64,000 bases of DNA from Berkiella sp963803015 (lineage in GTDB: Bacteria > Pseudomonadota > Gammaproteobacteria > Berkiellales > Berkiellaceae). The DNA lies in the NCBI GenBank assembly GCA_963803015.1, contig CAWDKV010000004.1, forward strand, positions 248,001 to 312,000. The letters run 5' to 3'. Shown in pieces: positions 54,310 through 63,900 of this stretch; the stretch's first letter is position 1; each line of letters begins with the position of its first letter. Below the pieces are notes generated by a model. It worked only from the letters and a program-made list of their open reading frames with translations, made no database searches and was not told the DNA's origin. A program made the translations under genes and the position numbers.

Positions 54310-55673
54310 AGCGTGACCGGCTCTTTTGCGAGTGCGGCTAATAGACGGGCATGGATACCATCAAAACCACCGTTGCTCATCACCAGAATGTGATCTTCTG
54401 CTTGTACTTTTTTTATCATATCATCAATGATTTGTTGCGTATCCGAGAAAATGCGCACTTTATTCCCTAAAAGAGAAAAAACATGTTTCACATCCCAGGT
54501 TACTTTGGGAGATTGATACACCCAAATTTCATCCCCTTCTCGCAGGGCCTTTGCGAGCTCTTCTTGGTGCACGCCCATACACATGGTGTTTGAACGAATA
54601 TCCAAAACTGCTAATAACCGTTTTTGTCCTATTTTGGCGCGAAGACCTGCCATGGTTAAATGAATGGCTGTAGGGTGATGCGCAAAATCATCATATACTG
54701 TGACTTGATTCACTGTTCCTTTAACTTCCATTCGCCGTTTAACCGATTGAAACTCTGCTAAAGCGGCCATTGCTTTTTGTGGAGCAATCCCTGCATGTGC
54801 GGTGGCACCAATCGCTGCCAGTGCATTTTGCACATTGTGGTCACCAATCAGTCCCCAGGTTACCGTCCCTAGTGAAACGCCATGATGCAACACTTCAAAA
54901 ACGCTACCATCTGCCACTTGATTACGCGCCTGCCACATACCCTCATTGCCCAGCGTGTCAACCGGTGTCCAGCAACCCATGTTAAGAACGTCTTGTAAAT
55001 GCCTATCCTGCTTGGGCACAATAATGTGGCCATTACCAGGAATGGTGCGCACTAAATGATGAAATTGCTTTTTGATCTCATCCACATTTTTGAAAATATC
55101 GGCATGATCATATTCTAAGTTATTGAGCACAGCTGTTTTAGGTTGATAGTGTAGGAACTTAGAGCGTTTATCAAAAAAAGCGCTGTCATATTCATCCGCT
55201 TCAACAACAAAAAAGGGATCTTGGCCCCATCTTGCTGAAATCATAAAATTGGCTGGGATCCCACCGACTAAAAAGCCGGGATTAAATCCGGCGTATTCTA
55301 AAATCCAAGTAATCATACTTGTTGTTGTGGTTTTGCCGTGTGTGCCTGCTACACCAATAACCCATCTATCACGCAATAAATGTTCGGCTAACCATTGTGG
55401 ACCTGATTGATAAGGGATTTTTTCGTTAAGAACATATTCCACAGCAGGATTACCTCTGGTTAAAGCATTCCCTATCACCACACAATCAGGTCGGGGGGAA
55501 AGATGCGCTGCTTGATATCCTTCTTGCAATTGTATGCCCATTTTTTCTAATTGCGTGCTCATAGGAGGATAAACATTTTCATCTGATCCACTCACTTTGT
55601 AGCCTTTTGCCGCTGCCAAACAAGCAATGCCGCCCATAAATGTGCCACAGATCCCTAAAATATGAATATGCAT
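54306..55673 (-). CDS. mpl: UDP-N-acetylmuramate:tripeptide ligase (murein recycling)
   Basis: Joins recycled L-Ala-gamma-D-Glu-meso-DAP to UDP-MurNAc. 455 residues, Mur-ligase fold: N-terminal HIHILGICGTFMGG, the ATP motif GVAGTHGKTTTTS (107-119), EADEYDSAFFD and a DDFAHHPTA motif in the last third. Operon with ubiX and probably the upstream membrane-protein gene. Confidence 0.96.
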   Translation of the reverse strand: MHIHILGICGTFMGGIACLAAAKGYKVSGSDENVYPPMSTQLEKMGIQLQEGYQAAHLSPRPDCVVIGNALTRGNPAVEYVLNEKIPYQSGPQWLAEHLLRDRWVIGVAGTHGKTTTTSMITWILEYAGFNPGFLVGGIPANFMISARWGQDPFFVVEADEYDSAFFDKRSKFLHYQPKTAVLNNLEYDHADIFKNVDEIKKQFHHLVRTIPGNGHIIVPKQDRHLQDVLNMGCWTPVDTLGNEGMWQARNQVADGSVFEVLHHGVSLGTVTWGLIGDHNVQNALAAIGATAHAGIAPQKAMAALAEFQSVKRRMEVKGTVNQVTVYDDFAHHPTAIHLTMAGLRAKIGQKRLLAVLDIRSNTMCMGVHQEELAKALREGDEIWVYQSPKVTWDVKHVFSLLGNKVRIFSDTQQIIDDMIKKVQAEDHILVMSNGGFDGIHARLLAALAKEPVTL

Positions 55674-55689
55674 TTTTTCTCCTTAACAC

Positions 55690-56229
55690 TTAACTTTTTG
55701 AAATAAAATGTAAGCCCATCCAGAAAAACTCGACCAATGTAATAGAATGAATAAAAATTAACGCCAACGCCATGACTAAAGCGCGATTGGTAGTAGTTTC
55801 TAAGGAAATTTTTAAAATATTGGCTTTAATAAAAATATCCCATAATAAAATGGCCATTTCAAAGATGGCATAACTCGGTAAAATGACACCTATGAGCTCA
55901 ATAATGATATCTGTACCAAACCAAGCAAGGAGGATTTTTAACAAACGATTCGTTTTGTTTCGCTTATTTAGAAAAACATAAATGAGGCCGACTAAAACAG
56001 CTATGCCGCCAATTGAGGCAATGCTTTTAATCAGAGCAATAGGAAAAGCCATTTGATCAACAGAAAGATGCTCTTGGGTTAAGAGCACTTGGGTCACTTG
56101 GCTAAAAGTCCAATAACAAACCAGAAAATAGAGACTGATGAATAAATACAACAATCCCTTTGAAAAAGGGAGTTGATTTGGACTTGCATTGGAACGTAAT
56201 AAACAAAGATTGAGTAAGACTGTTATCAT
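55690..56229 (-). CDS. Multi-pass membrane protein, unknown
   Basis: 179 residues with about four or five membrane segments (28-45, 63-85, 98-120, 122-140, 150-170). No motif I recognise. It lies 16 nt upstream of mpl on the same strand, so it is probably the first gene of the mpl-ubiX operon. Confidence 0.75.
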   Translation of the reverse strand: MITVLLNLCLLRSNASPNQLPFSKGLLYLFISLYFLVCYWTFSQVTQVLLTQEHLSVDQMAFPIALIKSIASIGGIAVLVGLIYVFLNKRNKTNRLLKILLAWFGTDIIIELIGVILPSYAIFEMAILLWDIFIKANILKISLETTTNRALVMALALIFIHSITLVEFFWMGLHFISKS

Positions 56230-56321
56230 TTTAATTTAGCAAACCAAATTGTCATACTGGAAATTCTCTTTCAAAAATTGTAACCTGCACCTAATTTTAT
56301 TCCACCTTGAAGGACAAACCT

Positions 56322-57587
56322 ATGGAAGCCAAAAATGCTTTTTACGCTCAATCTGGCGGGGTGACTGCTGTCATCAACGCTTCGGCTTGTGGCGTAATTG
56401 AAACTGCACGTCAATACCCTGAAAAAATCGCTAAACTTTTTGCAGGCCGCAATGGGATTTTAGGTGCCCTCAAAGAAGAACTTATTGATACCTCAACACT
56501 TTCTCCAGCGCTAGTCTCTGCCCTAAAACACACGCCCGCCGGTGCTTTTGGCTCTTGTCGCTATAAACTCAAAGGCCTTGATCAAAACCGTGCAGAATAT
56601 GAAAGGCTGCTAGCCGTCTTTAAAGCCCATAATATTGGCTATTTTTTCTACAATGGCGGTGGCGACTCCCAAGATACAGCAAACAAAGTTTCCCAACTTG
56701 GCGCTGAATTAGGCTATCCTATCACGTGTATTGGGATCCCCAAAACGGTAGATAACGATTTGCCTTTTACTGATGCTTGCCCGGGGTTTGGATCAGTCGC
56801 TAAATACGTGGCTGTATCCACTTTAGAAGCCAGCCTTGATGTTGCCTCTATGGCAGCCACTTCGACTAAAGTCTTTATTCTAGAAGTCATGGGACGTCAC
56901 GCAGGCTGGATTGCCGCGGCAGGAGGCTTAGCCCAAGAGGCCGCTAATGGTGCGCCACACCTTATCTTATTCCCAGAAATTCCGTTTAAAAAAGCAGACT
57001 TTTTACAAAAAGTGCAGCAAACTGTACAAAATAATGGTTATTGTGTGATTGTGGCTTCAGAAGGCACTCAAAATGAAAACGGCAAATTTTTAGCCGAATC
57101 TGGCCTTAAAGATGCTTTTGGCCACAGTCAATTAGGGGGGGTTGCACCCTTTTTGGCCCAAATGATTCAATCTGAATTAAAACTGAAAAATCACTGGGCT
57201 GTAGCAGATTATCTGCAACGCGCGGCACGTCATATTGCTTCTGAAACAGATGTGGCTCAAGCTTACGCATTAGGAAAAAGCGCTGTGGAAATGGCACTTG
57301 CAGGGAAAAATGCGATGATGCCCATTATTGTACGTGAAAGCGATAGCCCTTATCGTTGGCATATCGGGGAAGTCGCCTTAAGCAAAGTCGCTAATGTTGA
57401 GAAAACTGTGCCTAGAAACTTTATCACCGAAGACGGTTATGGCATTACCGCAGCTTGTCGAGCCTATCTCTCTCCACTCATCGAAGGAGAAGCTTATCCT
57501 CCTTTTGCTAACGGCCTACCACAATACGTTAATCTGACACACACTTATGCTGAAAAGAAATTAAAAGAAAATTTTGCTTTAGCGTAA
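56322..57587 (+). CDS. Phosphofructokinase, PPi-dependent type
   Basis: Phosphorylates fructose-6-phosphate, probably with pyrophosphate. 421 residues from ATG 56322 (AAGGA 8 nt upstream; TTG 56307 is also in frame). Motifs are SGGVTAVIN, NGGGDSQDTA (111-120), GIPKTVDNDLP (138-148) and EVMGRHAGW. The GGxDS and long C-terminal part fit the PPi-dependent clade more than ATP-PFK, but donor choice is inferred. Confidence 0.9.
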   Translation: MEAKNAFYAQSGGVTAVINASACGVIETARQYPEKIAKLFAGRNGILGALKEELIDTSTLSPALVSALKHTPAGAFGSCRYKLKGLDQNRAEYERLLAVFKAHNIGYFFYNGGGDSQDTANKVSQLGAELGYPITCIGIPKTVDNDLPFTDACPGFGSVAKYVAVSTLEASLDVASMAATSTKVFILEVMGRHAGWIAAAGGLAQEAANGAPHLILFPEIPFKKADFLQKVQQTVQNNGYCVIVASEGTQNENGKFLAESGLKDAFGHSQLGGVAPFLAQMIQSELKLKNHWAVADYLQRAARHIASETDVAQAYALGKSAVEMALAGKNAMMPIIVRESDSPYRWHIGEVALSKVANVEKTVPRNFITEDGYGITAACRAYLSPLIEGEAYPPFANGLPQYVNLTHTYAEKKLKENFALA

Positions 57588-57593
57588 TTAACA

Positions 57594-57622
57594 CGCCTTC
57601 TCCCGCTTTGCAGGAGAAGGCG
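57594..57622 (+). terminator. Hairpin after phosphofructokinase gene
   Basis: CGCCTTCTCC, a 9-nt loop, GGAGAAGGCG: a 10-bp perfect stem 7 nt after the stop. No T-tract. Also a member of the REP-like hairpin family. Confidence 0.55.
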
Positions 57623-57774
57623 CAAGTAAAAGCAAAATGGAAAGAGTATTACTCGAACCAGTTTGCTTTTAGGCTAGGCCGCAAGTGAGCGCAGCCCCAG
57701 GAGCGTACACTTAGTACGTGACTGGGGTGAGTGAACGCAGCAACAACGCCTAAAAGTAAACTGGAAAGAGTATA
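57623..57774. repeat. Palindromic MITE-like element, copy A, with a tandem partial right arm
   Basis: The full element runs 57649-57774: outer arms CCAGTTTGCTTTTAGGC and GCCTAAAAGTAAACTGG match at 16 of 17, with TAGGCC on the left and GCAACAACGCC on the right. The inner stem is CCCCAGGAGCGTAC and GTACGTGACTGGGG. Just before it (57623-57648) lies a second right arm, TAAAAGCAAAATGG then AAAGAGTAT. It ends 1 nt before the stop codon of the 57776 gene. Confidence 0.85.
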
Positions 57775-57775
57775 A

Positions 57776-58609
57776 TTATTCACAAACAAATTCGAACTTA
57801 GGCCCATTATTATACTGCGCGCGATAAACACCTGGCTTAGCGGGAATAACTTCCCCAAGAGATCCGGTGATAAGTAAATTGCCCTCTCCAATAGTCCAAC
57901 CATTGGCTATCACGTGATTAACCAGCCACCGTAAGGCTTCCCATTGATCACCGAGTGCATCTTCGCCAAAACCTTGATTGACGATGGCATCATTGTGAAA
58001 CAAAGTCACCGCTATAGAATTCACATCTTGATTCAGCCAATTGCTTTCTCTAAAAATGATATAACCTGCTGAAACGGCATTTGCAGCAATTAAATCTCCA
58101 GCACTGATTTTTTGATTTTTAAAACCAACGTCTGGTAATTCAATAACCGGAACCACTTCCTTGATATAGGATTTTAATTGCTCTACTGATTGAACTGTTT
58201 TGAGAATAGGCTTCTTGGTGATAAAGCCAATTTCCATTTCAATCATTAAACGGTTAAATTTTTGTAATGATACCGTGCGTGTTTTAGAAAAATCTCCACT
58301 TGCAAAAAGTACCCCTGAAATGGGTCGATTAATATGAAATTGATTTTGTGATGCAGCAGTGGTTAATCCTGCTTTAAAACCAGCCACTTTATCGTGCACT
58401 AGCCTACCTTTTACATACAGCATTTGTACTTGATAAGCCGCAGCCATATCTGGCCCTATCTTAGAGGAAAGGTTAGGAATAGCTTCCCGTTTTTCATGTG
58501 CGCTCAATAACTGTTTTGCCAGATCATCAATATTAGCCAAAACCTGACAAGGGACGCCAAACAAGCTTGTTAAACAAAAAATAATATTAATTATCAATAA
58601 GTTACGCAC
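57776..58609 (-). CDS. Exported MhpD-like (fumarylacetoacetase-family) hydratase
   Basis: 277 residues. The C-terminal 230 resemble 2-keto-4-pentenoate hydratases: VAGFKAGLTT, GVLFASGDF, MIEMEIGFI (with metal-binding acidic residues), PVIELPDVGF, and a terminal GVYRAQYNNGPKFEF. The first 25 residues are a signal peptide (IINIIFCLTSLFGVPCQVLA), unusual for this cytoplasmic family. No partner enzymes of aromatic degradation are nearby. May be a periplasmic or secreted variant of changed function. Confidence 0.8.
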   Translation of the reverse strand: MRNLLIINIIFCLTSLFGVPCQVLANIDDLAKQLLSAHEKREAIPNLSSKIGPDMAAAYQVQMLYVKGRLVHDKVAGFKAGLTTAASQNQFHINRPISGVLFASGDFSKTRTVSLQKFNRLMIEMEIGFITKKPILKTVQSVEQLKSYIKEVVPVIELPDVGFKNQKISAGDLIAANAVSAGYIIFRESNWLNQDVNSIAVTLFHNDAIVNQGFGEDALGDQWEALRWLVNHVIANGWTIGEGNLLITGSLGEVIPAKPGVYRAQYNNGPKFEFVCE

Positions 58610-58797
58610 GAAGCCTCCTTTGTGTAGTCAATTTTATACTGCTTATTATTATGACTAGCAGAGCAAACAGCATTATCGCATACAAATCGAAGGTTTGAAC
58701 TTTTTCACCGAAAATTAAGTCAAGGATCTTAGAGATATAGTGCTTTGCACAAAGAGTGTAATTCAAGAGAACGTGTATTTTTTACCAAGGAGGTAAC

Positions 58798-61700
58798 ATG
58801 GCAGGTGCGATAGATTCACGCCTAAGACCAAGCGAGCCTAAATCCCATTTAAAAAAGCTCGGTGTAAAAACAACAAAAATTGCACCTGGCTCAGTGAATG
58901 GTGGCGGCATTTATGTCATGGATAAACCAGCAGGAATTGAAGAAGGATCAGTTATTCTGCCATTGGATAGTTTACCTTATCGTAAATTTGTCGCCATGAT
59001 GTTAGTGCTTGTCTTACCCGAAGGGAAAGCACCAAAAGAGCTTGAAGCTGCTCGTCAAGCATTGCAACATTCTGCAGAATTTCAAGCACTACAACAACAA
59101 TTATCAACAGATCCACAATTACAACAATTGGGCGAACGGCTCAAGGCTCGGTACACTACAGTAGTTGCAGATTTCAACAAAAAAAATGCACCGATGAAAT
59201 TTCGAAACATGAGTTCCCTAGATGATCAACTTGAATATCTCCTACGCGATGAAAAACTAATCAAACGACGCCATCCCATTCAAGCTGCCGAAGTCGGCAA
59301 AGTGCTGACTACCGTCGGTAAACTCCATGAGATCAAATCAGGCACCTCCTATTATGAAAATACAGGAATGGGTGGCTTGTTCTTTGCGGCTTACAAAGTC
59401 AATTGCGGTATTAAGGAAGACGATCATTTCGCAGTGCATATTCAAAAATTAATTGATGCCGGCAATCCTGTTTATATGATTAAGCAAGATGGAGATATGG
59501 TGCTGGGTGGCACCGGGCCTGGCGTCGGCAAAATTATAAAAACAAAACAAGGACGCATGGCACAACGTCTTCTTCACCCCGGCGTTGTGTTAGCAACCGG
59601 CGGGCTTTCTGCAGCCATTTTTGGGGTTGCTATGGCTGGATGGCGCGGGTATTACATCTACAAAAACAGACCCAATGCTGCCAATGCAGAAGCGATTGTC
59701 GAAACACTTTCAACCAAACTAGCACAAATTCGCGGTTTTCCCTCGCAAGAAATTGATACGATTGAAGGGACTTATCCTGATGGTTCACCAAAAGTTTGTA
59801 CCATCGTCGGTTGGACACCTGGCGTGCGCGATCTCTCTGGCAGACTTGCGGGGGGAGACAATTTTACCAATGTCGTGGTTGCTCTTGATCCTAAACATAA
59901 AAAAATGATTAAAGTAGATGCCAACGGAAATATTCTACGGGTCTCAGAAGCCGACCCCACTCAATATGAAAAAATAGATAACGAAAACAATATTATAGAA
60001 GCCTCGCAAGCAGAATATGAAGCAGCCTTAGCGGTATCGGATGAAAGTATAGACGGATTAGGTCAATCTTTATTGAGCTTCATTTGCATGGCAGATAGAG
60101 ATGGTATAGGGAAAGAAGGACAAAATAAGGTTATCCAACCTTTAAGAGAGCCTAGAGGAAATAAGAAATATCAATTTTTCGGCATAGATTTTGGTAAATC
60201 GTATAAAGGCAAAAATCCTATAGTCGATAGCTTAGATGATGCTTTCAATTTCGAACAACCTTCAGGCCAAGATGCGCAATTTGTTAACATTTCCATATTA
60301 TATGACAACCCTTTAAGAGATAAAATGAAAGGTCTCTATCTTTTAGCAGCCTTAAGAGGGGTTTTAACTGATGATGAAAAAGAAGAGATTGCGGCAGATT
60401 ATGAACAAAAAGGGGATGCCTTATTTGCTAACCAGCTTCGAGCCTACCCACAACAAGTCGATGCGGATTTAATCCTTATTCAAGATGAAGAAAAAAAATA
60501 TAGACAACTTGCAGCAGATGCAACAACGGCTGAAGAAAGAGAGCAATTTACCGCTTACGCTAATAGAGTGGCAGAAGTTTATACCCTTGCAAAAGAAACA
60601 GACGAAAAAGTGCTAAGCGTTTTTGCTGAGAGGTTGCGTCTTACCCCAAGTCAAATTGATATTTTAGATAATCTAGAAAAGTTAACTGCAAAACAAGCAA
60701 CCACGCTCTCTCCTAATGGTAAAGTGCGGCTCAATCATATTCGTGTCGAAAAACAAAATAGAACCCCTTGGCAACTTGAATCAAATGCTGATGGCACTTT
60801 TACACTTGTCTGTAAAGATAATAATCCAGAAGCAGTGAAAACGAAGATCGAAGCATTACAAAACCATGATAGGATTGGCTCACTCTTACAAAGAGCCAAT
60901 ATTGTCGGTGGACAATTAAAAATAGCTGGGTTAGATGATGCAGACCTTCAAACTTTAAGCGAGCATTTAACTGAAGAAAATGTAGCTATAGCAAGAGATC
61001 TAGAATATCGCAATGAAACGGAACGTGATAATTTTCACCAACGCCTTCTTGATGCCCAAGGCAGAGCGGCAGAGCCAAGAACGAGTGAAGAAGAAGAAGA
61101 AGAACCCATCCCTTTGTTATCGGTAGTAGATAGTCCTGATGAACCTCACCTGACGCTGACTCCTGAAGAGACTTTTAGCGAGCCGCAACCCAGATTAACC
61201 AAATCCTATACGCCATTACGCCACAGTGTAGATGAGTCTGAGGACACTGTTGCGCCTACATCAAAAAAAAGAGCGGGTTATCGCTTAGAGTCACAGGACA
61301 GTGTTGCCCCAGCGGTGAAACGCGTTGGCTTTCGACTCGCCCCTCCTGGTACAGATCAGCAATTACCTTTGGAGCCTCAGCCTATTTTGGCTCAACCAGG
61401 CGGCTCTCTCAAACAAGTAAAAGCATTTCTGGATTCGGAGCTTGCTAAACCTGAAGCATCAAGAATCAGCAATGTCACGCACTATACTGATGTCACACTT
61501 AATGAAAATCCAGGACTACTGGTCACCTATAAAAATAGAAATATAAAAACACAAGCGCTTATAGAAGAAGATATCGATAGAGAAGAGCTCACATACTCTG
61601 CTGACAAAAACTTAAAAGGTGAGGATTTTAGAATAGCTGCTGCTGAAATTTGTCGAACAGCCGTTTTCAGCGCCCCATTGAAGGGCACTATAGATTTAAC

Positions 61701-61872
61701 GCATGCACCAGAAGATAAAAAAGCTATTTTATTCGAGCTCTTTTCGCTAGAAATTGAACATGCCGTGGTTAATGGTAAATTTAGCAATGACACAAAACCA
61801 ACCATCAAAGGGTATACACCAGAACCAAGTCCTGCAATGACACGATTATTTACCGCAGCACGTCGCACATAA
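58798..61872 (+). CDS. Large effector-like protein with lipid-kinase-like motif set
   Basis: 1024 residues; AAGGAGG precedes the ATG. A membrane-like segment lies at about 264-285 (GVVLATGGLSAAIFGVAMAG). Around it are motifs with the order seen in PI3/PI4-kinase-type folds: a lysine in VYMIKQDGD (Lys229), a catalytic-loop-like DRDGIGKEGQN (433-443) and FFGIDFGKSY (460-469) in the DFG position. These are suggestive, not proof. From about 720 on the protein is acidic and low-complexity (EEEEEEP, two related KRxGxRLxxxD/P repeats at about 822-850), then a helical C-terminal domain. No signal peptide. The next gene starts 31 nt later and is probably co-transcribed. Confidence 0.75.
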   Translation: MAGAIDSRLRPSEPKSHLKKLGVKTTKIAPGSVNGGGIYVMDKPAGIEEGSVILPLDSLPYRKFVAMMLVLVLPEGKAPKELEAARQALQHSAEFQALQQQLSTDPQLQQLGERLKARYTTVVADFNKKNAPMKFRNMSSLDDQLEYLLRDEKLIKRRHPIQAAEVGKVLTTVGKLHEIKSGTSYYENTGMGGLFFAAYKVNCGIKEDDHFAVHIQKLIDAGNPVYMIKQDGDMVLGGTGPGVGKIIKTKQGRMAQRLLHPGVVLATGGLSAAIFGVAMAGWRGYYIYKNRPNAANAEAIVETLSTKLAQIRGFPSQEIDTIEGTYPDGSPKVCTIVGWTPGVRDLSGRLAGGDNFTNVVVALDPKHKKMIKVDANGNILRVSEADPTQYEKIDNENNIIEASQAEYEAALAVSDESIDGLGQSLLSFICMADRDGIGKEGQNKVIQPLREPRGNKKYQFFGIDFGKSYKGKNPIVDSLDDAFNFEQPSGQDAQFVNISILYDNPLRDKMKGLYLLAALRGVLTDDEKEEIAADYEQKGDALFANQLRAYPQQVDADLILIQDEEKKYRQLAADATTAEEREQFTAYANRVAEVYTLAKETDEKVLSVFAERLRLTPSQIDILDNLEKLTAKQATTLSPNGKVRLNHIRVEKQNRTPWQLESNADGTFTLVCKDNNPEAVKTKIEALQNHDRIGSLLQRANIVGGQLKIAGLDDADLQTLSEHLTEENVAIARDLEYRNETERDNFHQRLLDAQGRAAEPRTSEEEEEEPIPLLSVVDSPDEPHLTLTPEETFSEPQPRLTKSYTPLRHSVDESEDTVAPTSKKRAGYRLESQDSVAPAVKRVGFRLAPPGTDQQLPLEPQPILAQPGGSLKQVKAFLDSELAKPEASRISNVTHYTDVTLNENPGLLVTYKNRNIKTQALIEEDIDREELTYSADKNLKGEDFRIAAAEICRTAVFSAPLKGTIDLTHAPEDKKAILFELFSLEIEHAVVNGKFSNDTKPTIKGYTPEPSPAMTRLFTAARRT

Positions 61873-61903
61873 CTTACTAAAAAGCGCAGCGAAGGGGAAG
61901 ACG

Positions 61904-63808
61904 ATGTCACCAAGCGCAACAGGCGTAACGATTAGGACATGGGGCACAACAGATGCCCAAGACGAGACTGGCATCAGCCGTTTCGTTACAGATTATCTTT
62001 ATCATACTGTTGCAGGTCATGCTTCCATTGAGTTAACGCTGCCTGCCACAAAAGAGAATTGGCAAATGGTGGAGAAGTATTTAAAAAATAGAGGGATCCC
62101 CTATAAAAGAGAAAGACTCGAAACCAAAAAAGTGTTGTATGTTAATGGGCAACCCGTATTCAGTGAAGAAAATGCTTATGAAGAAGATGTGATTAAAGTC
62201 TACTTTAGCTGGTGGCCCAGTGATGACAAAAGAAATTTTGACTTTCATACTTTAGCTGAAGATTTAGTCTGTGAAAGATTGTCTGCAGAGGTGAAATATG
62301 CACCCGAGTGGGAAGCTTATTTACAGCCTGAAAAACGCCATCATCACTGGTTACTTTCTAAAGTAATATCGCTCCCCTCCGCACAAATGTTGCATAAAAG
62401 AGGCGCAACCCAAACAGAAATCAGCTTATTAACCCTCTATCACCAATGTGATCTGTTGGCACATGAAATGAAAGCATTTAATATTTTATACTCTAAATTA
62501 CAAAGTAAAAGCCGGAATATTTTACTGCACAATGATTTATCTGAAACAGAGAAAGTTCTCCTTGCCCGTTTTTTGCCAGAATCCTTATCAGATGAAGACA
62601 ACTATATTGATCTCCCTTTAACTTCCGCGAAATTGAAAATTTACTATCAACAACTGCAACAACAATATCAACAGCGGTCCACACAAGTTATTGACTTAAT
62701 CTCTCAATTTGAGAGAGAAGCAAAAGAAAAAATTGATAATTTATTACAAAACAATCCTTTGTCTCCAAGAGATTTTAAAAAAGCAAGAAGCATTCTGATA
62801 AGTCATGGCATTTGGATAGAATCTACAGACAATATTCATGATATTTTCAATCAGCTCAAAAAAGATGAAAGCGAGGCCAAGAAAAATCTAACGCTAATCG
62901 AGCCTCTAATAGAAAAAAATGACGCACAAATTGCTGAGATTAATTCACTAATTACATTATGTAAACCTCTTAGTGAACAAGTCAGTGCTTATATAGAGTT
63001 GGTGAGCTTTGCTGCAGACAGAAACACGGATGCAAAAACGCTACAAGCAGAAAAAGAAAAACTGATGACTGCGCTTGCTACTGTTTTAGAGGGCGATTTT
63101 GCTGAACAGAGTATCACCGAGGCTTTTCTTTTTCTAGAAAAATTGCTTAGTGAATTAAGGAAAGCAAAGCAGGAGAGTATTGAACAGCGCACACAACTTC
63201 TAGAGACAAAACGTGATTTGACCAAAAACATGCTAACTCTTGGTTATGGCAAGCTAGACAAGCTGATAGAAAAGCACATTACATCAGGACAATTACCCGA
63301 TCATACCGTGCATATTGGACTAAAACAGGGTCGTAAATCAGGATTTGATCCTGAAAAAATATTGCAACAAATGGCGGCCTTTGCCATCAGGGAAGAGCCT
63401 TTTAGATTAATTACTTTTAATTGCTCGCATACCGTATCTGACATCTTAACGGCAGGAGCGGGCTATCAAGGTTGGATTTTTAAGAGGCAGGCTTTTAGTG
63501 GCAGTGTGATAACCCCGCAAGTGGTGTATAACAATACCCTCACCTACTCCAGAAGCTTAACACCAGGTATGCAATTAACGGAGACTGAGACTGAAAATGA
63601 AAATAGCTGGCAAAACTACTTTGCGAGCTGGGCGGTATCAAGTGTAGAAGATGCTTTAAATCCTGAGGCTACCTCTATGCTTAGGATCTGGGGTGCTCTC
63701 AATGCCCTGGGGGCCGCGGCAACCAGCATGACCATTGCAAATACCAAAGCTCTTCTTGAAGCGACCAAAAAGCATGAGCAAGAGAGTAACCCTAAAAAGA
63801 AACCGTAA
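61904..63808 (+). CDS. Large coiled-coil protein with possible permuted cysteine-protease pair
   Basis: 634 residues; AAGGGGAAG precedes the ATG. N-terminal domain: GHASIELTLPA (His39) and VYFSWWPSDD, a pattern seen in permuted papain-like/NlpC-type modules, where the partner cysteine comes near the end; here FNCSHTVSDILTAGAG (Cys507) fits. A long helical/coiled-coil insert (about 215-445) separates the halves. The tail is hydrophobic-amphipathic (ALNALGAAATSMTIA) and ends in NPKKKP. Probably in an operon with the 58798 gene. Protease activity is a hypothesis. Confidence 0.72.
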   Translation: MSPSATGVTIRTWGTTDAQDETGISRFVTDYLYHTVAGHASIELTLPATKENWQMVEKYLKNRGIPYKRERLETKKVLYVNGQPVFSEENAYEEDVIKVYFSWWPSDDKRNFDFHTLAEDLVCERLSAEVKYAPEWEAYLQPEKRHHHWLLSKVISLPSAQMLHKRGATQTEISLLTLYHQCDLLAHEMKAFNILYSKLQSKSRNILLHNDLSETEKVLLARFLPESLSDEDNYIDLPLTSAKLKIYYQQLQQQYQQRSTQVIDLISQFEREAKEKIDNLLQNNPLSPRDFKKARSILISHGIWIESTDNIHDIFNQLKKDESEAKKNLTLIEPLIEKNDAQIAEINSLITLCKPLSEQVSAYIELVSFAADRNTDAKTLQAEKEKLMTALATVLEGDFAEQSITEAFLFLEKLLSELRKAKQESIEQRTQLLETKRDLTKNMLTLGYGKLDKLIEKHITSGQLPDHTVHIGLKQGRKSGFDPEKILQQMAAFAIREEPFRLITFNCSHTVSDILTAGAGYQGWIFKRQAFSGSVITPQVVYNNTLTYSRSLTPGMQLTETETENENSWQNYFASWAVSSVEDALNPEATSMLRIWGALNALGAAATSMTIANTKALLEATKKHEQESNPKKKP

Positions 63809-63850
63809 AATAGACTTCGTTTTATATTTAAGTTTTTTTGAGTGACTCTG

Positions 63851-63900
63851 ATCCCCTCTACCGCTTGCGGACTGCTTGCGTCCTGTAAGGAAGAGGGGAT
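63851..63900. repeat. REP-like hairpin after the 61904 gene
   Basis: ATCCCCTCT and AGAGGGGAT flank a GC-rich middle. Same style as the other pyrimidine/purine-armed hairpins in this window. Possibly a terminator. No gene is seen from 63809 to the end of the window. Confidence 0.5.
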
